Positions 12,807-22,322 of a stretch of 64,000 bases of DNA are shown here, one piece after another. Position numbers and translations under genes: made by a program. This DNA comes from Citrobacter sp. On2M (GTDB taxonomy: Bacteria > Pseudomonadota > Gammaproteobacteria > Enterobacterales > Enterobacteriaceae). Numbering within the stretch: position 1 is the first letter of the stretch; each line of letters opens with the position of its first letter. The notes beneath the pieces are model-generated. The model saw nothing but the letters and a program-made list of their open reading frames with translations. It was not told the origin of the DNA and did no database searches. The stretch is from positions 620,001-684,000 of the forward strand of contig NZ_WPCV01000004.1 in NCBI RefSeq assembly GCF_018035235.1. Reading direction: 5' to 3'.

Positions 12807-13437
12807 CTATATCGTCATCGAGGGCCTGGAAGGCGCCGGAAAAACCACTGCGCGTAACGTGGTGGTTGAGACACTTGAGCAACTCGGTATTCGTGACATG
12901 GTGTTTACCCGCGAGCCTGGTGGAACGCAGCTTGCAGAGAAACTAAGAAGTCTGGTGCTGGACATTAAGTCGGTTGGTGACGAAATTATTACCGACAAAG
13001 CCGAAGTTCTGATGTTCTACGCCGCGCGCGTGCAACTGGTCGAAACCGTTATTAAACCTGCGTTGGCAAAAGGTAAATGGGTTATTGGCGATCGTCACGA
13101 TCTGTCGACTCAAGCGTATCAGGGCGGCGGACGCGGCATCGATCAACACATGCTGGCAACCCTGCGCGATGCGGTGCTCGGCGATTTTCGCCCGGACCTG
13201 ACGCTCTATCTGGATGTAACTCCAGAAGTCGGCTTAAAACGTGCCCGTGCTCGTGGCGAGCTGGATCGTATCGAGCAGGAATCTTTTGATTTCTTTAATC
13301 GCACCCGCGCACGCTATCTTGAACTCGCCGCTAAAGACGCCAGCATTCGTACTATTGATGCTACGCAGCCGCTGGAGGCTGTAATGGCTGATATCCGTAA
13401 TACCATCACCCAGTGGGTGAAGGAGCAGGGCGCATGA
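12796..13437 (+). CDS. tmk: Thymidylate kinase
   Basis: Phosphorylates dTMP to dTDP, an essential step for DNA precursors. 213 aa. The P-loop GLEGAGKTT is near residues 10-18; [16 protein letters not shown] provides the DR motif and part of the lid. ATG 12796 lies inside the end of mltG, and its TGA overlaps the holB start (ATGA at 13434). Confidence 0.97.
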   Translation: MGSNYIVIEGLEGAGKTTARNVVVETLEQLGIRDMVFTREPGGTQLAEKLRSLVLDIKSVGDEIITDKAEVLMFYAARVQLVETVIKPALAKGKWVIGDRHDLSTQAYQGGGRGIDQHMLATLRDAVLGDFRPDLTLYLDVTPEVGLKRARARGELDRIEQESFDFFNRTRARYLELAAKDASIRTIDATQPLEAVMADIRNTITQWVKEQGA

Positions 13438-14438
13438 AATGGTACCCATGGTTACGACCGGATTTTGAAAAACTGGTAGCCAGCTACCAGGTGGGTCGTG
13501 GTCACCATGCGTTACTGATTCAGGCATTACCCGGCATGGGCGACGACGCACTGATTTACGCGCTCAGCCGCTATTTAATGTGTCAGCAACCGGAAGGGCA
13601 TAAAAGCTGTGGTCAGTGCCGGGGCTGTCAACTGATGCAGGCGGGGACGCATCCTGACTACTATTCGCTGTTGCCGGAAAAAGGCAAAAGCGCACTGGGG
13701 GTTGATGCGGTACGCGAAGTCAGTGAAAAGCTCTACGAACATTCGCGCCTTGGCGGTGCGAAAGTGGTGTGGATCCCTGATGCTGCTCAGCTAACCGATG
13801 CTGCCGCTAATGCGTTGCTGAAAACGCTGGAAGAACCGCCCGCGCAAACCTGGTTTTTCCTTGCCAGCACAGAGCCAGCTCGCTTGCTGGCGACATTACG
13901 CAGCCGCTGCCGGTTACACCATCTTGCGCCGCCGCCTGAGTCATATGCAGCTTCCTGGCTTGCCCGTGAAGTAACAGCGTCGTCAGAAGCGCTGTTGAGC
14001 GCGTTACGCCTTAGCGCAGGTTCGCCTGGTGCGGCCCTCACGCTGTTACAGGCCGAAAGCTGGTCGCACCGCACCGATTTTTGTGCGGCACTGTCGAACA
14101 CATTAAACACAGGTGACTGGTATATACTGCTCGCGGCGTTAAATCACGATCAGGCTCCCACCCGTTTACACTGGCTGGCAACATTGTTGACGGATGCGTT
14201 GAAACGCCCATACGGAGTTTCCCATTTAACGAATCCAGATGCTCTGGACCTGATATCTTCTATCGCTGAGCGGTTATCCGTTGCCCAAATACAGGCGATA
14301 CTCGGTGACGTTTGTCATTGCCGTCAGCAGTTGCTGAACGTGACGGGTTTAAACCGCGAACTGGTGTTAACCGATCTTATCCTGCGTATTGAACATTACC
14401 TGCAACCAGGCACCGTATTGCCTGTTCCCCATCTTTGA
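13434..14438 (+). CDS. holB: DNA polymerase III clamp-loader subunit delta'
   Basis: Part of the clamp loader that opens the beta clamp and places it on primed DNA. 334 aa. The four zinc-binding cysteines are at 50, 59, 62 and 65. It is an AAA+ fold without a working Walker A motif, as expected for delta', and the SRC motif appears as [10 protein letters not shown]. The ATG at 13434 (overlapping the tmk stop) matches E. coli; the open frame extends back to 13413. Confidence 0.96.
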   Translation: MKWYPWLRPDFEKLVASYQVGRGHHALLIQALPGMGDDALIYALSRYLMCQQPEGHKSCGQCRGCQLMQAGTHPDYYSLLPEKGKSALGVDAVREVSEKLYEHSRLGGAKVVWIPDAAQLTDAAANALLKTLEEPPAQTWFFLASTEPARLLATLRSRCRLHHLAPPPESYAASWLAREVTASSEALLSALRLSAGSPGAALTLLQAESWSHRTDFCAALSNTLNTGDWYILLAALNHDQAPTRLHWLATLLTDALKRPYGVSHLTNPDALDLISSIAERLSVAQIQAILGDVCHCRQQLLNVTGLNRELVLTDLILRIEHYLQPGTVLPVPHL

Positions 14439-14448
14439 GAGAGACATT

Positions 14449-15246
14449 ATGTTTTTAGTCGACTCGCACTGCCATCTTGATGGCCTGGATTATCAATCTC
14501 TGCATAAGGACGTGGATGACGTGCTGGCGAAAGCGGCCGCACGCGATGTGAAATTCTGTCTTGCCGTCGCGACCACTCTGCCAGGATACCGCAGTATGCG
14601 CGAACTGGTCGGCGAACGTGACAATGTGGTTTTTTCCTGCGGCGTGCATCCGTTAAATCAGGACGAAACCTATGATGTTGAAGACCTGCGCCGTTTTGCC
14701 GCCGAAGAGGGCGTTGTCGCGATGGGGGAGACCGGGCTGGACTATTTCTATACGCCAGAAACCAAGGTGCGCCAGCAGGAATCTTTTATCCACCATATTC
14801 AAATTGGCCGTGAGTTACAGAAGCCGGTTATCGTGCATACCCGTGATGCGCGAACCGATACGCTGTCTATTCTGCGTGAAGAAAAAGTGACGGATTGTGG
14901 CGGCGTACTACACTGTTTTACAGAGGACAGAGAAACGGCAGGCAAATTGCTGGATCTCGGATTTTATATCTCGTTTTCCGGTATTGTCACGTTCCGTAAA
15001 GCTGATCAGCTTCGTGATGCCGCGCGTTATGTTCCTCTGGATCGGCTGTTGGTTGAGACGGATTCTCCCTACCTTGCGCCTGTTCCGCATCGTGGAAAAG
15101 AGAACCAACCCGCCATGACTCGTGACGTTGCAGAGTACATGGCCGTAGTGAAAGGTGTTGCCGTTGAAGAACTGGCGCAGGCAACCACTGATAACTTTGC
15201 CCGCCTGTTTCATATCAACGTTTCTCGCCTGCAATCAGTTCGTTAA
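14449..15246 (+). CDS. ycfH: TatD-family metal-dependent hydrolase YcfH
   Basis: 265 aa TIM-barrel hydrolase of the TatD DNase family. Metal ligands are visible as DSHCHLD at the N-terminus, GETGLDYF, VHTRDA and LVETDSPY. TatD relatives act as DNases; the physiological role of YcfH is not settled. ATG 14449 follows GAGAGACATT and matches E. coli; the frame is open further upstream inside holB. It is the last gene before the ptsG control region. Confidence 0.93.
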   Translation: MFLVDSHCHLDGLDYQSLHKDVDDVLAKAAARDVKFCLAVATTLPGYRSMRELVGERDNVVFSCGVHPLNQDETYDVEDLRRFAAEEGVVAMGETGLDYFYTPETKVRQQESFIHHIQIGRELQKPVIVHTRDARTDTLSILREEKVTDCGGVLHCFTEDRETAGKLLDLGFYISFSGIVTFRKADQLRDAARYVPLDRLLVETDSPYLAPVPHRGKENQPAMTRDVAEYMAVVKGVAVEELAQATTDNFARLFHINVSRLQSVR

Positions 15247-15293
15247 CTGACTTTTTTTAAAGCTCGTAATTAATAACTAAAGCGAGTAAAGTT

Positions 15294-15315
15294 CACCGCC
15301 TTAAAATGGGCGGTG
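15294..15315 (+). other. Hairpin between ycfH and ptsG
   Basis: CACCGCC (15294-15300) pairs with GGCGGTG (15309-15315) around TTAAAATG. It lacks a U-run, so it is not a clear terminator. It may mark the end of the ycfH transcript. Confidence 0.4.
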
Positions 15316-15388
15316 GACAACTGATTTGACACATTCAGAAACGCATTTTATCGGAATGTGCGGATTTTGCGGCCATCTACGACCGAAT

Positions 15389-15406
15389 TGTGATAGCCGT
15401 CAAACA
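15389..15406 (+). promoter_or_regulatory. Putative CRP site of ptsG
   Basis: TGTGATAGCCGTCAAACA has the left CRP half-site TGTGA and a degenerate right half. The same sequence is present in the E. coli ptsG promoter region, where CRP-cAMP activates the gene. Confidence 0.55.
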
Positions 15407-15418
15407 AAAATAAACCGA

Positions 15419-15442
15419 ATTATTTTACTCTGTGTAATAAAT
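15419..15442 (+). promoter_or_regulatory. Putative Mlc operator of ptsG
   Basis: An A/T-rich dyad (TTATTTTACTCTGTGTAAT core) matches the Mlc repressor site that overlaps the ptsG transcription start in E. coli. Mlc is drawn off by dephosphorylated EIICB-Glc when glucose is transported, so the gene induces itself. Confidence 0.6.
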
Positions 15443-15517
15443 AAAGGGTACTTAGATGCCCTGTACACGGCGAGGTTCTCCCCCCTCGCTAATGCGTGAG
15501 AACGTAGAAAAGCACAA

Positions 15518-15540
15518 ATACTCAGGAGCACTCCTAATTA
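15518..15540 (+). promoter_or_regulatory. ptsG ribosome site and SgrS small-RNA target
   Basis: ACTCAGGAGCACTCCTAATT lies directly before the ptsG ATG. It matches, apart from one or two bases, the E. coli stretch to which SgrS pairs during glucose-phosphate stress, masking the ribosome site and triggering RNase E decay. The SgrS gene itself is not in this window. Confidence 0.6.
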
Positions 15541-16973
15541 TGTTTAAGAATGCATTTGCTAACCTGCAAAAGGTCGGTAAATCGCTGATGCTGCCGGTAT
15601 CCGTACTCCCGATTGCAGGTATCCTGCTGGGTGTCGGTTCCGCTAACTTCAGCTGGCTGCCAGCCGTTGTATCGCACGTAATGGCAGAAGCAGGCGGATC
15701 TGTTTTTGCAAACATGCCGCTGATTTTTGCCATCGGTGTTGCGTTAGGCTTTACCAACAACGACGGCGTATCTGCACTGGCATCCGTTGTTGCTTATGGC
15801 ATCATGGTTAAAACCATGGCTGTTGTTGCGCCGCTGGTTCTGCATTTACCTGCTGAAGAGATCGCTGCTAAACACCTTGCGGATACGGGTGTTCTCGGGG
15901 GGATTATCTCCGGTGCGATTGCAGCGTATATGTTCAACCGCTTCTACCGTATCAAATTGCCTGAGTATCTTGGCTTCTTTGCGGGTAAGCGCTTCGTTCC
16001 AATCATTTCTGGTCTGGCTGCCATCTTCACGGGTGTGGTTCTGTCCTTCATTTGGCCGCCGATCGGCACGGCTATTCAGACGTTCTCTCAGTGGGCTGCA
16101 TACCAGAACCCGGTCGTGGCGTTCGGTATCTATGGCTTTATTGAACGCTGCCTGGTACCGTTTGGTCTGCACCATATCTGGAACGTTCCATTCCAGATGC
16201 AGATCGGTGAATACACCAACGCTGCGGGCCAGGTTTTCCACGGCGATATCCCTCGCTATATGGCGGGTGACCCGACAGCGGGCAAACTGTCCGGTGGCTT
16301 CCTGTTCAAAATGTACGGTCTGCCGGCTGCCGCTATCGCTATCTGGCACTCTGCTAAACCAGAGAACCGCGCGAAAGTGGGCGGTATCATGATCTCCGCA
16401 GCGCTGACCTCGTTCCTGACCGGTATTACCGAGCCGATCGAGTTCTCCTTCATGTTCGTGGCGCCGATCCTGTACGTCATCCACGCCATTCTGGCTGGTC
16501 TGGCATTCCCGATTTGTATCCTGTTGGGCATGCGTGACGGTACGTCGTTCTCTCACGGTCTGATCGACTTTATCGTTCTGTCCGGTAACAGCAGCAAACT
16601 GTGGCTGTTCCCGATTGTCGGTATCGGTTATGCGATCGTTTACTACACCATCTTCCGTGTGCTGATTAAAGCACTGGACCTGAAAACTCCGGGTCGTGAA
16701 GATGCTACCGAAGACAGCAAAGCGGGGGCATCCGGTGAAATGGCTCCGGCTCTGGTTGCAGCATTCGGCGGTAAAGAAAACATCACTAACCTCGATGCGT
16801 GTATCACCCGTCTGCGTGTCAGCGTGGCTGATGTTGCCAAAGTTGATCAGGCTGGCCTGAAGAAACTGGGTGCAGCGGGCGTGGTGGTAGCAGGTTCCGG
16901 TGTTCAGGCTATATTCGGTACCAAGTCCGATAACCTGAAAACTGAAATGGATGAGTACATCCGTAACAGCTAA
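15540..16973 (+). CDS. ptsG: Glucose-specific PTS permease EIICB-Glc
   Basis: Takes up glucose and phosphorylates it to glucose 6-phosphate. 477 aa as in E. coli: an N-terminal membrane-embedded EIIC domain (to about 390) and a C-terminal EIIB domain with the phosphorylated Cys421 in [10 protein letters not shown]. The start is ATG 15540 ([15 protein letters not shown]). The frame is open back to 15456, but the ribosome site and E. coli homology fix the later start. In K-12 the next gene is fhuE; here it is an inserted block. Confidence 0.98.
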   Translation: MFKNAFANLQKVGKSLMLPVSVLPIAGILLGVGSANFSWLPAVVSHVMAEAGGSVFANMPLIFAIGVALGFTNNDGVSALASVVAYGIMVKTMAVVAPLVLHLPAEEIAAKHLADTGVLGGIISGAIAAYMFNRFYRIKLPEYLGFFAGKRFVPIISGLAAIFTGVVLSFIWPPIGTAIQTFSQWAAYQNPVVAFGIYGFIERCLVPFGLHHIWNVPFQMQIGEYTNAAGQVFHGDIPRYMAGDPTAGKLSGGFLFKMYGLPAAAIAIWHSAKPENRAKVGGIMISAALTSFLTGITEPIEFSFMFVAPILYVIHAILAGLAFPICILLGMRDGTSFSHGLIDFIVLSGNSSKLWLFPIVGIGYAIVYYTIFRVLIKALDLKTPGREDATEDSKAGASGEMAPALVAAFGGKENITNLDACITRLRVSVADVAKVDQAGLKKLGAAGVVVAGSGVQAIFGTKSDNLKTEMDEYIRNS

Positions 16974-16998
16974 GCTGTAAGATGTTGGGGAGAACTAA

Positions 16999-17022
16999 GG
17001 CAGCCTGCGGGCTGCCTTTTTT
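16999..17022 (+). terminator. ptsG terminator
   Basis: GGCAGCC (16999-17005) pairs with GGCTGCC (17010-17016), followed by TTTTTTATT. It sits a few bases from the 3' end of the convergent aminopeptidase gene. Confidence 0.85.
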
Positions 17023-17028
17023 ATTACC

Positions 17029-18807
17029 TTAATTTGCCTGAACGCGAATCGGCACGGTGGCGGCGAATAGCCACGGACGAGCCTCTGCATTTACGCGTGC
17101 AGATAACGTCTCTCTGACCTGCTGGTGGTAATCATCAATCCACTGTTTCTCTGCATCGCTGAGCAGATGCAGTTCAACCAGATTCAAATCAATCGGCACC
17201 AGCGTCAGCGTTGAGAAACGACAGAAGCCAGGGCGACTGTTGATAATCTCAACCTGATTCTCAATACGGATCCCATATTGTCCGGCCAGATAATAACCCG
17301 GCTCGATGGTAATGATATTGCCCGCAACCAGGGGCCAGGGGTTAACTTTTTTGGCAATACGATGGGGTTGCTCATGGATAAGTAGCTGATGACCCACACC
17401 GTGTCCGGTACCGTGATCAAAATCCAGACCTAAATCCCACAGCGCCCGACGACTAAAGGCATCCAGTTGATGTCCCTGGGTACCGGTAGGAAATTGAAGC
17501 GAGATAAGCGACAAAAAGCCTTTCAACACGGCGGTATAATGCAGGCGACGCTGCGGATCCTGTGGACCAAATGCGAGGGTACGCGTCGTATCTGTTGTAC
17601 CATTTTGGTACTGACCGCCGGAATCATTCAGATACATGGCCTTAGTAGTAACTGGCGTATTGGTTTTTTCGCTGGAATGGTAATGGCACATCGCCGCATT
17701 GCTGGCAGAGGCCGAAATCGTGCTGAAACTTTGCTCGATAAATCCCGGCTGTTGCTGGCGAAATTCCAGTTGTTTTGCCTGAGCTTCCAGTTCGGTGACC
17801 GGATTGCCTGCAGCTTCGCGCACGGGGACTTCATGCGCCAGCCAGGCGAGGAAGTTAACCCAGGCCGCGCCATCCTGTTCATGACATTCCCGATAGCCCG
17901 CCAGTTCAACATCGTTCTTATGCGCTTTCATTAAGGTAATGGGGTCGGGGGACCATAAGACATCGCCGCCATGTTCTTCAATGGCAAAGCGCAACGCGAC
18001 CGGGGCGTAGTCTTTATCAACCAGGAAGCGTTTACCCTTGGCTAACGCCTGGCAGCGCGCAAGGAAATTCTCTTGCGGGAGCAGCGTCAGCGTATTCAGT
18101 AGCGATGCGGGGAGCTGCTGCGTTTTGTTGCTATCCACAAACCATTCCAGCTCGCCGCTGCGATGAAGCAGGGCAAACGAAAATGGCACAGGCACCATGG
18201 CCAGATCCGAACCGCGCACATTCAGCAGCCAGGCAATGTTATCCGGCAGCGTGATCGCCAGAACATCAGCGTGGTGTTGGGCGAGCAACTCTACGACGCG
18301 GGCACGTTTTTGCGTGCTACTTTCTCCGCTGATTTCAATGGGCATTTCGCGAATGATGCCGCAGGGTGCTGCCGGACGGTCAAGCCATACCTGGTCGAAA
18401 GGATCTTGTTCAAGAGGCACCAGTTCGCAATGAGTTGCCGAAAGCGCTTCAAACTGACTGTTGACCATTAGTAGCGGTTCAAAAGCGATACGTGCACCCG
18501 CTGCAACGTGAGACTGTAAGTAGTCGGCCAGCGGCTCATCGTGTAAATGGTGAATTTCAAAATCATCCAGCGAGACTTCATTGCGTACCTGGACCTGATA
18601 ACGTCCATCGACAAACATCAATGCGCGGTCGCGCAGGACCAACGCGAGTCCCGCAGAGCCGCTAAAACCGGTCAGCCAGGCCAGCTTATTGTCATGCGGC
18701 GTACAATCTTCGCTTTGGTGAGCGTCGGCGCGCGGAACAATCATGCCATCCAGCCCCTGCGCTATCAGCAGGTTGCGCAGGGCGGAAAGAGGAGTTGAGT
18801 TATGCAT
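17029..18807 (-). CDS. M24B-family Xaa-Pro aminopeptidase
   Basis: 592-aa metallopeptidase of the long, three-domain APP1 type: two creatinase-like N-terminal domains (about 1-300) and a pita-bread catalytic domain. Metal ligands can be placed in NDSGGQY, TTDTTRT, GTGHGVGHQ, TIEPGYY and IRIENQVE, so it looks active, cutting Xaa-Pro bonds. It is longer than E. coli PepP (about 440 aa) and is not a K-12 core gene of this neighbourhood. It lies 15 bp downstream of amn on the same strand and may be co-transcribed with it. No signal peptide is visible, so it is cytoplasmic. Confidence 0.9.
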   Translation of the reverse strand: MHNSTPLSALRNLLIAQGLDGMIVPRADAHQSEDCTPHDNKLAWLTGFSGSAGLALVLRDRALMFVDGRYQVQVRNEVSLDDFEIHHLHDEPLADYLQSHVAAGARIAFEPLLMVNSQFEALSATHCELVPLEQDPFDQVWLDRPAAPCGIIREMPIEISGESSTQKRARVVELLAQHHADVLAITLPDNIAWLLNVRGSDLAMVPVPFSFALLHRSGELEWFVDSNKTQQLPASLLNTLTLLPQENFLARCQALAKGKRFLVDKDYAPVALRFAIEEHGGDVLWSPDPITLMKAHKNDVELAGYRECHEQDGAAWVNFLAWLAHEVPVREAAGNPVTELEAQAKQLEFRQQQPGFIEQSFSTISASASNAAMCHYHSSEKTNTPVTTKAMYLNDSGGQYQNGTTDTTRTLAFGPQDPQRRLHYTAVLKGFLSLISLQFPTGTQGHQLDAFSRRALWDLGLDFDHGTGHGVGHQLLIHEQPHRIAKKVNPWPLVAGNIITIEPGYYLAGQYGIRIENQVEIINSRPGFCRFSTLTLVPIDLNLVELHLLSDAEKQWIDDYHQQVRETLSARVNAEARPWLFAATVPIRVQAN

Positions 18808-18822
18808 AGTTACCTTCAGGCC

Positions 18823-20277
18823 TTAACGGAACGGCGGTTCGTTGAACGTACGTAATTTACGGGAGTGCAGTCGGTCGCCTTCAGCACGTAGACGATCGAT
18901 AGCCCGGATACCTATTTGCAGATGCTCAGAGATGGCACCTTCATAAAAACGGTTGGCCTGGCCAGGTAGTTTGATCTCACCATGGAGCGGTTTATCGGAA
19001 ACACACAGCAGCGTGCCGTAAGGGACGCGGAAGCGGTAGCCCTGAGCGGCGATGGTGGCGCTTTCCATATCGATAGCTACCGCGCGGCTGAGGTTAAAAC
19101 GCAGCGCAGAAGCGGAATAGCGTAGCTCCCAGTTACGATCGTCGGTGGTGACGACAGTACCGGTACGCAAGCGCTGTTTAACCTCTTCACCGGGCATACC
19201 GCTGACTTCTTTGGTGGCGTCATACAGTGCGCGTTGCACTTCCGCGATGCTCGGAATTGGAATGTCCGGCGGTAGTACGGCATCCAGCACGTGGTCGTCA
19301 CGCAGATAAGCATGGGCCAGAACATAGTCGCCAATTGCCTGGCTTTCACGCAGGCCGCCGCAGTGACCAATCATCAGCCAGACGTCAGGACGCAGTACGG
19401 CCAGATGATCGCAAATGGTTTTGGCGTTAGACGGGCCAACGCCGATATTGACCAGCGTGATCCCCTGACCGTCAGCGGTGATTAAATGCCAGGCAGGCAT
19501 CTGATGTTTCTTCCAGGCGAGATCGGAGATGGCTTCTTCTGGCGCTTCAGTTTCCGCGGTGATCCAGATCCCGCCCGCGCACGACAGTGCAATATAGGGG
19601 CTGTCCGGATCGAGGATCTGGCTGCAACCCCAGCGCACGAACTCATCGACGTAGCGGGTGTAGTTAGTGAACAGCACAAACGGCTGGAAGTGTTCAACCG
19701 GCGTTCCCGTGTAGTGACGCAGTCGTGCCAGCGAAAAATCTACCCGTCGGGCGTCAAAGTGAGACAACGGAGAGAACTCTGCCGGATGATAGGTACCGTC
19801 TGCTGTTTCATCGCCAATCTGTGATAGCTCTGTGGTCGGGAAATGGCGTGTCAATCCGGCGCTCATCGAGCGGTCGAGCGTCAGTTCAGAGCCGTCAATG
19901 ACATAGGGATAAGGGATTTCATGCTGCGACGGCTCCACGGAGATATGCGCATCATAATCCTGATACAGTAGCGTGAGTTGCTCTTCAAGATAGGGGCGAA
20001 AAAGTGACGGACGGGTAATCGTTGTGGTATAGCATCCCGCATGGGTAAAACGGCCATAGGCGCGGGTTTTGGGGGGATTGGTGGCGCTGCCATCCCAGGT
20101 TACACAAAGCGATGGGTAAACAAAAAGACCATTATTGCGGGCGATTACGTCAGGGAGCGTCCCTGTTTCAATATACTTACCAATGGCGCTACGCAGTGCT
20201 TTAACCGACTGCTCGTACAGCGCGTCCAGTTTATCCAGTGCCTGAATTGGGGTCAGGCTGGAGCCCTTATTGTTCAT
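18823..20277 (-). CDS. amn: AMP nucleosidase
   Basis: Hydrolyses AMP to adenine and ribose 5-phosphate, adjusting the adenylate pool and feeding purine salvage. 484 aa, the E. coli length: an N-terminal regulatory domain and a C-terminal nucleoside-phosphorylase-like domain with GVGPSNAKT, GHCGG and DMESATIAAQG. E. coli amn belongs to the Pho regulon. The 70 bp upstream contain TTCACATTCCTGTGACAT, which could be a weak Pho box but is not a clear match. Transcribed in the same direction as shiA, as in K-12. Confidence 0.96.
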   Translation of the reverse strand: MNNKGSSLTPIQALDKLDALYEQSVKALRSAIGKYIETGTLPDVIARNNGLFVYPSLCVTWDGSATNPPKTRAYGRFTHAGCYTTTITRPSLFRPYLEEQLTLLYQDYDAHISVEPSQHEIPYPYVIDGSELTLDRSMSAGLTRHFPTTELSQIGDETADGTYHPAEFSPLSHFDARRVDFSLARLRHYTGTPVEHFQPFVLFTNYTRYVDEFVRWGCSQILDPDSPYIALSCAGGIWITAETEAPEEAISDLAWKKHQMPAWHLITADGQGITLVNIGVGPSNAKTICDHLAVLRPDVWLMIGHCGGLRESQAIGDYVLAHAYLRDDHVLDAVLPPDIPIPSIAEVQRALYDATKEVSGMPGEEVKQRLRTGTVVTTDDRNWELRYSASALRFNLSRAVAIDMESATIAAQGYRFRVPYGTLLCVSDKPLHGEIKLPGQANRFYEGAISEHLQIGIRAIDRLRAEGDRLHSRKLRTFNEPPFR

Positions 20278-20364
20278 GTCTGTCTCCTTGTTCCACAGAT
20301 GTACTGCTCTCCCGATAGTATGTCACAGGAATGTGAAACAAAAGTCAGACGTTGAGGAAGATAG

Positions 20365-20388
20365 TGCGAAGACCGAAGGGTCTTCGCA
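20365..20388. other. Hairpin between shiA and amn
   Basis: A 10-bp perfect stem TGCGAAGACC / GGTCTTCGCA with a 4-nt loop, 8 bp beyond the shiA stop. The U-run on the minus strand is poor, so it may protect the shiA mRNA 3' end or act as a partial terminator. Confidence 0.55.
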
Positions 20389-20395
20389 TCCGGGC

Positions 20396-21712
20396 TTAAC
20401 CGTGCTGTTTATCCCGCATCAGCAACGCGGTGGCAGCGGAAATAAGACAACCGGCCATCAGATAAATGGCCACGCTGTGCCAGTTTCCGCCCGAGAATGT
20501 GACCAGTGCTGCAGCAATAAAGGGGGTAAAACCACCGCCAACTACGCTTGCCACCTGATAACCCACGCCCGCGCCACTGTAGCGATAGCTTGCGCCAAAC
20601 AAACCGGTAAACATAGGCTGCTGCACACAGACCACCATATCGTGTGCAATGTTGGCCAGCATAATCGCGAAGAACACGATCCAAAAAATAGACTGTGCTT
20701 CAAGCGCCATAAAGAATGGGAAGGCGCTCAGCGTACCGACCAGCGCGCCGGTAATGTAGACGCGTCGTCGACCAAACCGGTCGGCAAGCCAGGCAAAGCA
20801 GGGGATGGTCAGGCAGCTCAGTCCACCGACTAACAACCCGATATTCAGAAAAAGCTCGCGGGGAAGTCCCAGGTTCTGCGTGGAGTAATTGAGGGCAAAC
20901 GCAGTGACGATATACATCGTCAGCAGTTCGCACAGGCGCAGGGCGATAATTTTTAAAAATGCACCGGGATGCCGGATTAACGCCTCAACTACCGGCAGCC
21001 GTTTTTTCTCAGGTTGATGTGTCTGCTGCTGCTGTTCGAATTCGGCAGATTCATCCATTCTGTTACGCATCCACAATGCGCCCAAAACCAGCACAATGCT
21101 GAACAGGAACGGAATACGCCAGCCCCAACTCAGGAACTGCTCATCGGTGGTTTGCGAGCTTATCAGCGAGACCAGACCGGTAGAAAGCAGTAGCCCGACA
21201 CCGTAACCAACCTGAACGCCACTGCTGTAGAAGGCTTTTTTATTTTTCGGCGCGCTTTCGACCGAGAGCAACGCCGCGCCGCCCCATTCACCGCCCACGG
21301 CGAATCCCTGAACGGCGCGCAGCGTCACCAGCAGCACAGGAGCCCACCAGCCAATGGCGTCAAAGGAAGGAATAATCCCGATCAACGCAGTGGCAATCCC
21401 CATCATCCAGACGGTGAGCATCAGCATGCGTTTACGACCCAGGCGATCGCCGAAGTGGCCGAAGATCACCCCGCCTAACGGACGGAACAAAAAACCGACA
21501 CCGAAGGTGGCGAATGCGGCAAGCGTTCCCATCGCCGGACTGACCTGCGGGAAGAATTCGCGATTAAATACCAGCGCGGCGGTGATGCCATAAAGCAGAA
21601 AATCATACCAGTCGACCACGGCGCCAGCGAAGCTACCAAGCGCAGCACGACGGGCACGAACAAGCGAAGAGGTGTCCTGTTGAGGACCCGTGGAGGTGAG
21701 GGTGGAATCCAT
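20396..21712 (-). CDS. shiA: Shikimate:proton symporter (MFS)
   Basis: Inner-membrane importer of shikimate, a precursor of aromatic amino acids. 438 aa, the same length as E. coli ShiA and near-identical over long stretches. Twelve hydrophobic segments are visible; the metabolite:H+ symporter motifs GHFGDRLGRK and WLADRFGRRRVY mark the two halves. ATG 21712 starts MDSTLTSTGP. In E. coli shiA translation is aided by the sRNA RyhB; its pairing site was not checked here. Confidence 0.96.
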   Translation of the reverse strand: MDSTLTSTGPQQDTSSLVRARRAALGSFAGAVVDWYDFLLYGITAALVFNREFFPQVSPAMGTLAAFATFGVGFLFRPLGGVIFGHFGDRLGRKRMLMLTVWMMGIATALIGIIPSFDAIGWWAPVLLVTLRAVQGFAVGGEWGGAALLSVESAPKNKKAFYSSGVQVGYGVGLLLSTGLVSLISSQTTDEQFLSWGWRIPFLFSIVLVLGALWMRNRMDESAEFEQQQQTHQPEKKRLPVVEALIRHPGAFLKIIALRLCELLTMYIVTAFALNYSTQNLGLPRELFLNIGLLVGGLSCLTIPCFAWLADRFGRRRVYITGALVGTLSAFPFFMALEAQSIFWIVFFAIMLANIAHDMVVCVQQPMFTGLFGASYRYSGAGVGYQVASVVGGGFTPFIAAALVTFSGGNWHSVAIYLMAGCLISAATALLMRDKQHG

Positions 21713-21887
21713 AGTTATCCTGTCTGTACTGTCTTTTAGTTATTAGTATTCGAATTGGGTTACACACATTGCAGTCGATATATTAACGACCGTTATGAGA
21801 TTACCGCGACAGACGGGAAGAGAAAACGATTATCTCCCTCACCAGAGGGTTACATGAAAAATAAGACGAATGAAAAACAGAAAAGCA

Positions 21888-21913
21888 AAAAGCCCGCTAT
21901 AAAGCGGGCTTTT
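21888..21913 (-). terminator. Terminator of tRNA-Asn at 21921
   Basis: AAAAGCCCGCT (21888-21898) pairs with AGCGGGCTTTT (21903-21913). Read on the minus strand it follows the tRNA and ends in a U-run. It differs from the terminator shared by the other two tRNA-Asn genes. Confidence 0.85.
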
Positions 21914-21920
21914 CTAAATT

Positions 21921-21996
21921 TGGCTCCTCTGACTGGACTCGAACCAGTGACATACGGATTAACAGTCCGCCGTTCTACCGACTGAACTACAGAGGA
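21921..21996 (-). tRNA. asnV: tRNA-Asn (GTT)
   Basis: 76-nt cloverleaf with encoded CCA, anticodon GTT within ACTGTTAA, and the T-loop GGTTCGAGTCC. The same sequence occurs at 24335 and 26158. By its position next to nac it corresponds to E. coli asnV; the symbol is by position only. Confidence 0.97.
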
Positions 21997-22014
21997 ATCG
22001 TTTGAACGAGGCGC

Positions 22015-22043
22015 ATATTAGCGAGGGCGAGGATGCTTGTCAA
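22015..22043 (-). promoter_or_regulatory. Sigma-70 promoter of tRNA-Asn (21921)
   Basis: On the minus strand TTGACA (22043-22038) and TAATAT (22020-22015) are separated by exactly 17 bp, close to consensus. The -10 side is the same as that of the tRNA at 24335. Confidence 0.85.
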
Positions 22044-22118
22044 AGGGGTAAATTCATTTGCGCGATCGTTTGCTGACAAAATCAGCAAAGCGGCGATCTT
22101 TACATCTTTTTATACGTT

Positions 22119-22135
22119 TGCCCCATTGTGGTGCG
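22119..22135 (+). promoter_or_regulatory. Putative NtrC enhancer site of nac
   Basis: TGCCCCATTGTGGTGCG is close to the NtrC consensus dyad (TGCACYAAAATGGTGCA). Its centre lies about 150 bp upstream of the predicted sigma-54 start, the enhancer distance known for nac in Klebsiella. The rest of 21997-22322 holds only the tRNA promoter and the nac promoter. Confidence 0.65.
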
Positions 22136-22251
22136 CGTCTACCTCTTCTTGGGCAACCAGAATGAGAGATACCGATGAGCAAACTGCTCATCCTGCACCT
22201 TTACTCCTGACATTACGCAGTTTTAACCATAAAACATGACTTGTGATGAAA

Positions 22252-22268
22252 CTGGCAAGCATCTTGCA
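22252..22268 (+). promoter_or_regulatory. Sigma-54 promoter of nac
   Basis: CTGGCAAGCATCTTGCA carries the -24 GG (22254-22255) and -12 GC (22266-22267) elements with the required 10-bp separation. Transcription would begin near 22279. It implies nitrogen-limitation control through RpoN and NtrC. Confidence 0.85.
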
Positions 22269-22322
22269 ATCCTGAATTCAATGACTGCCAGCACGGGTTC
22301 TGGTATTCCGACAGGAGGCAAA

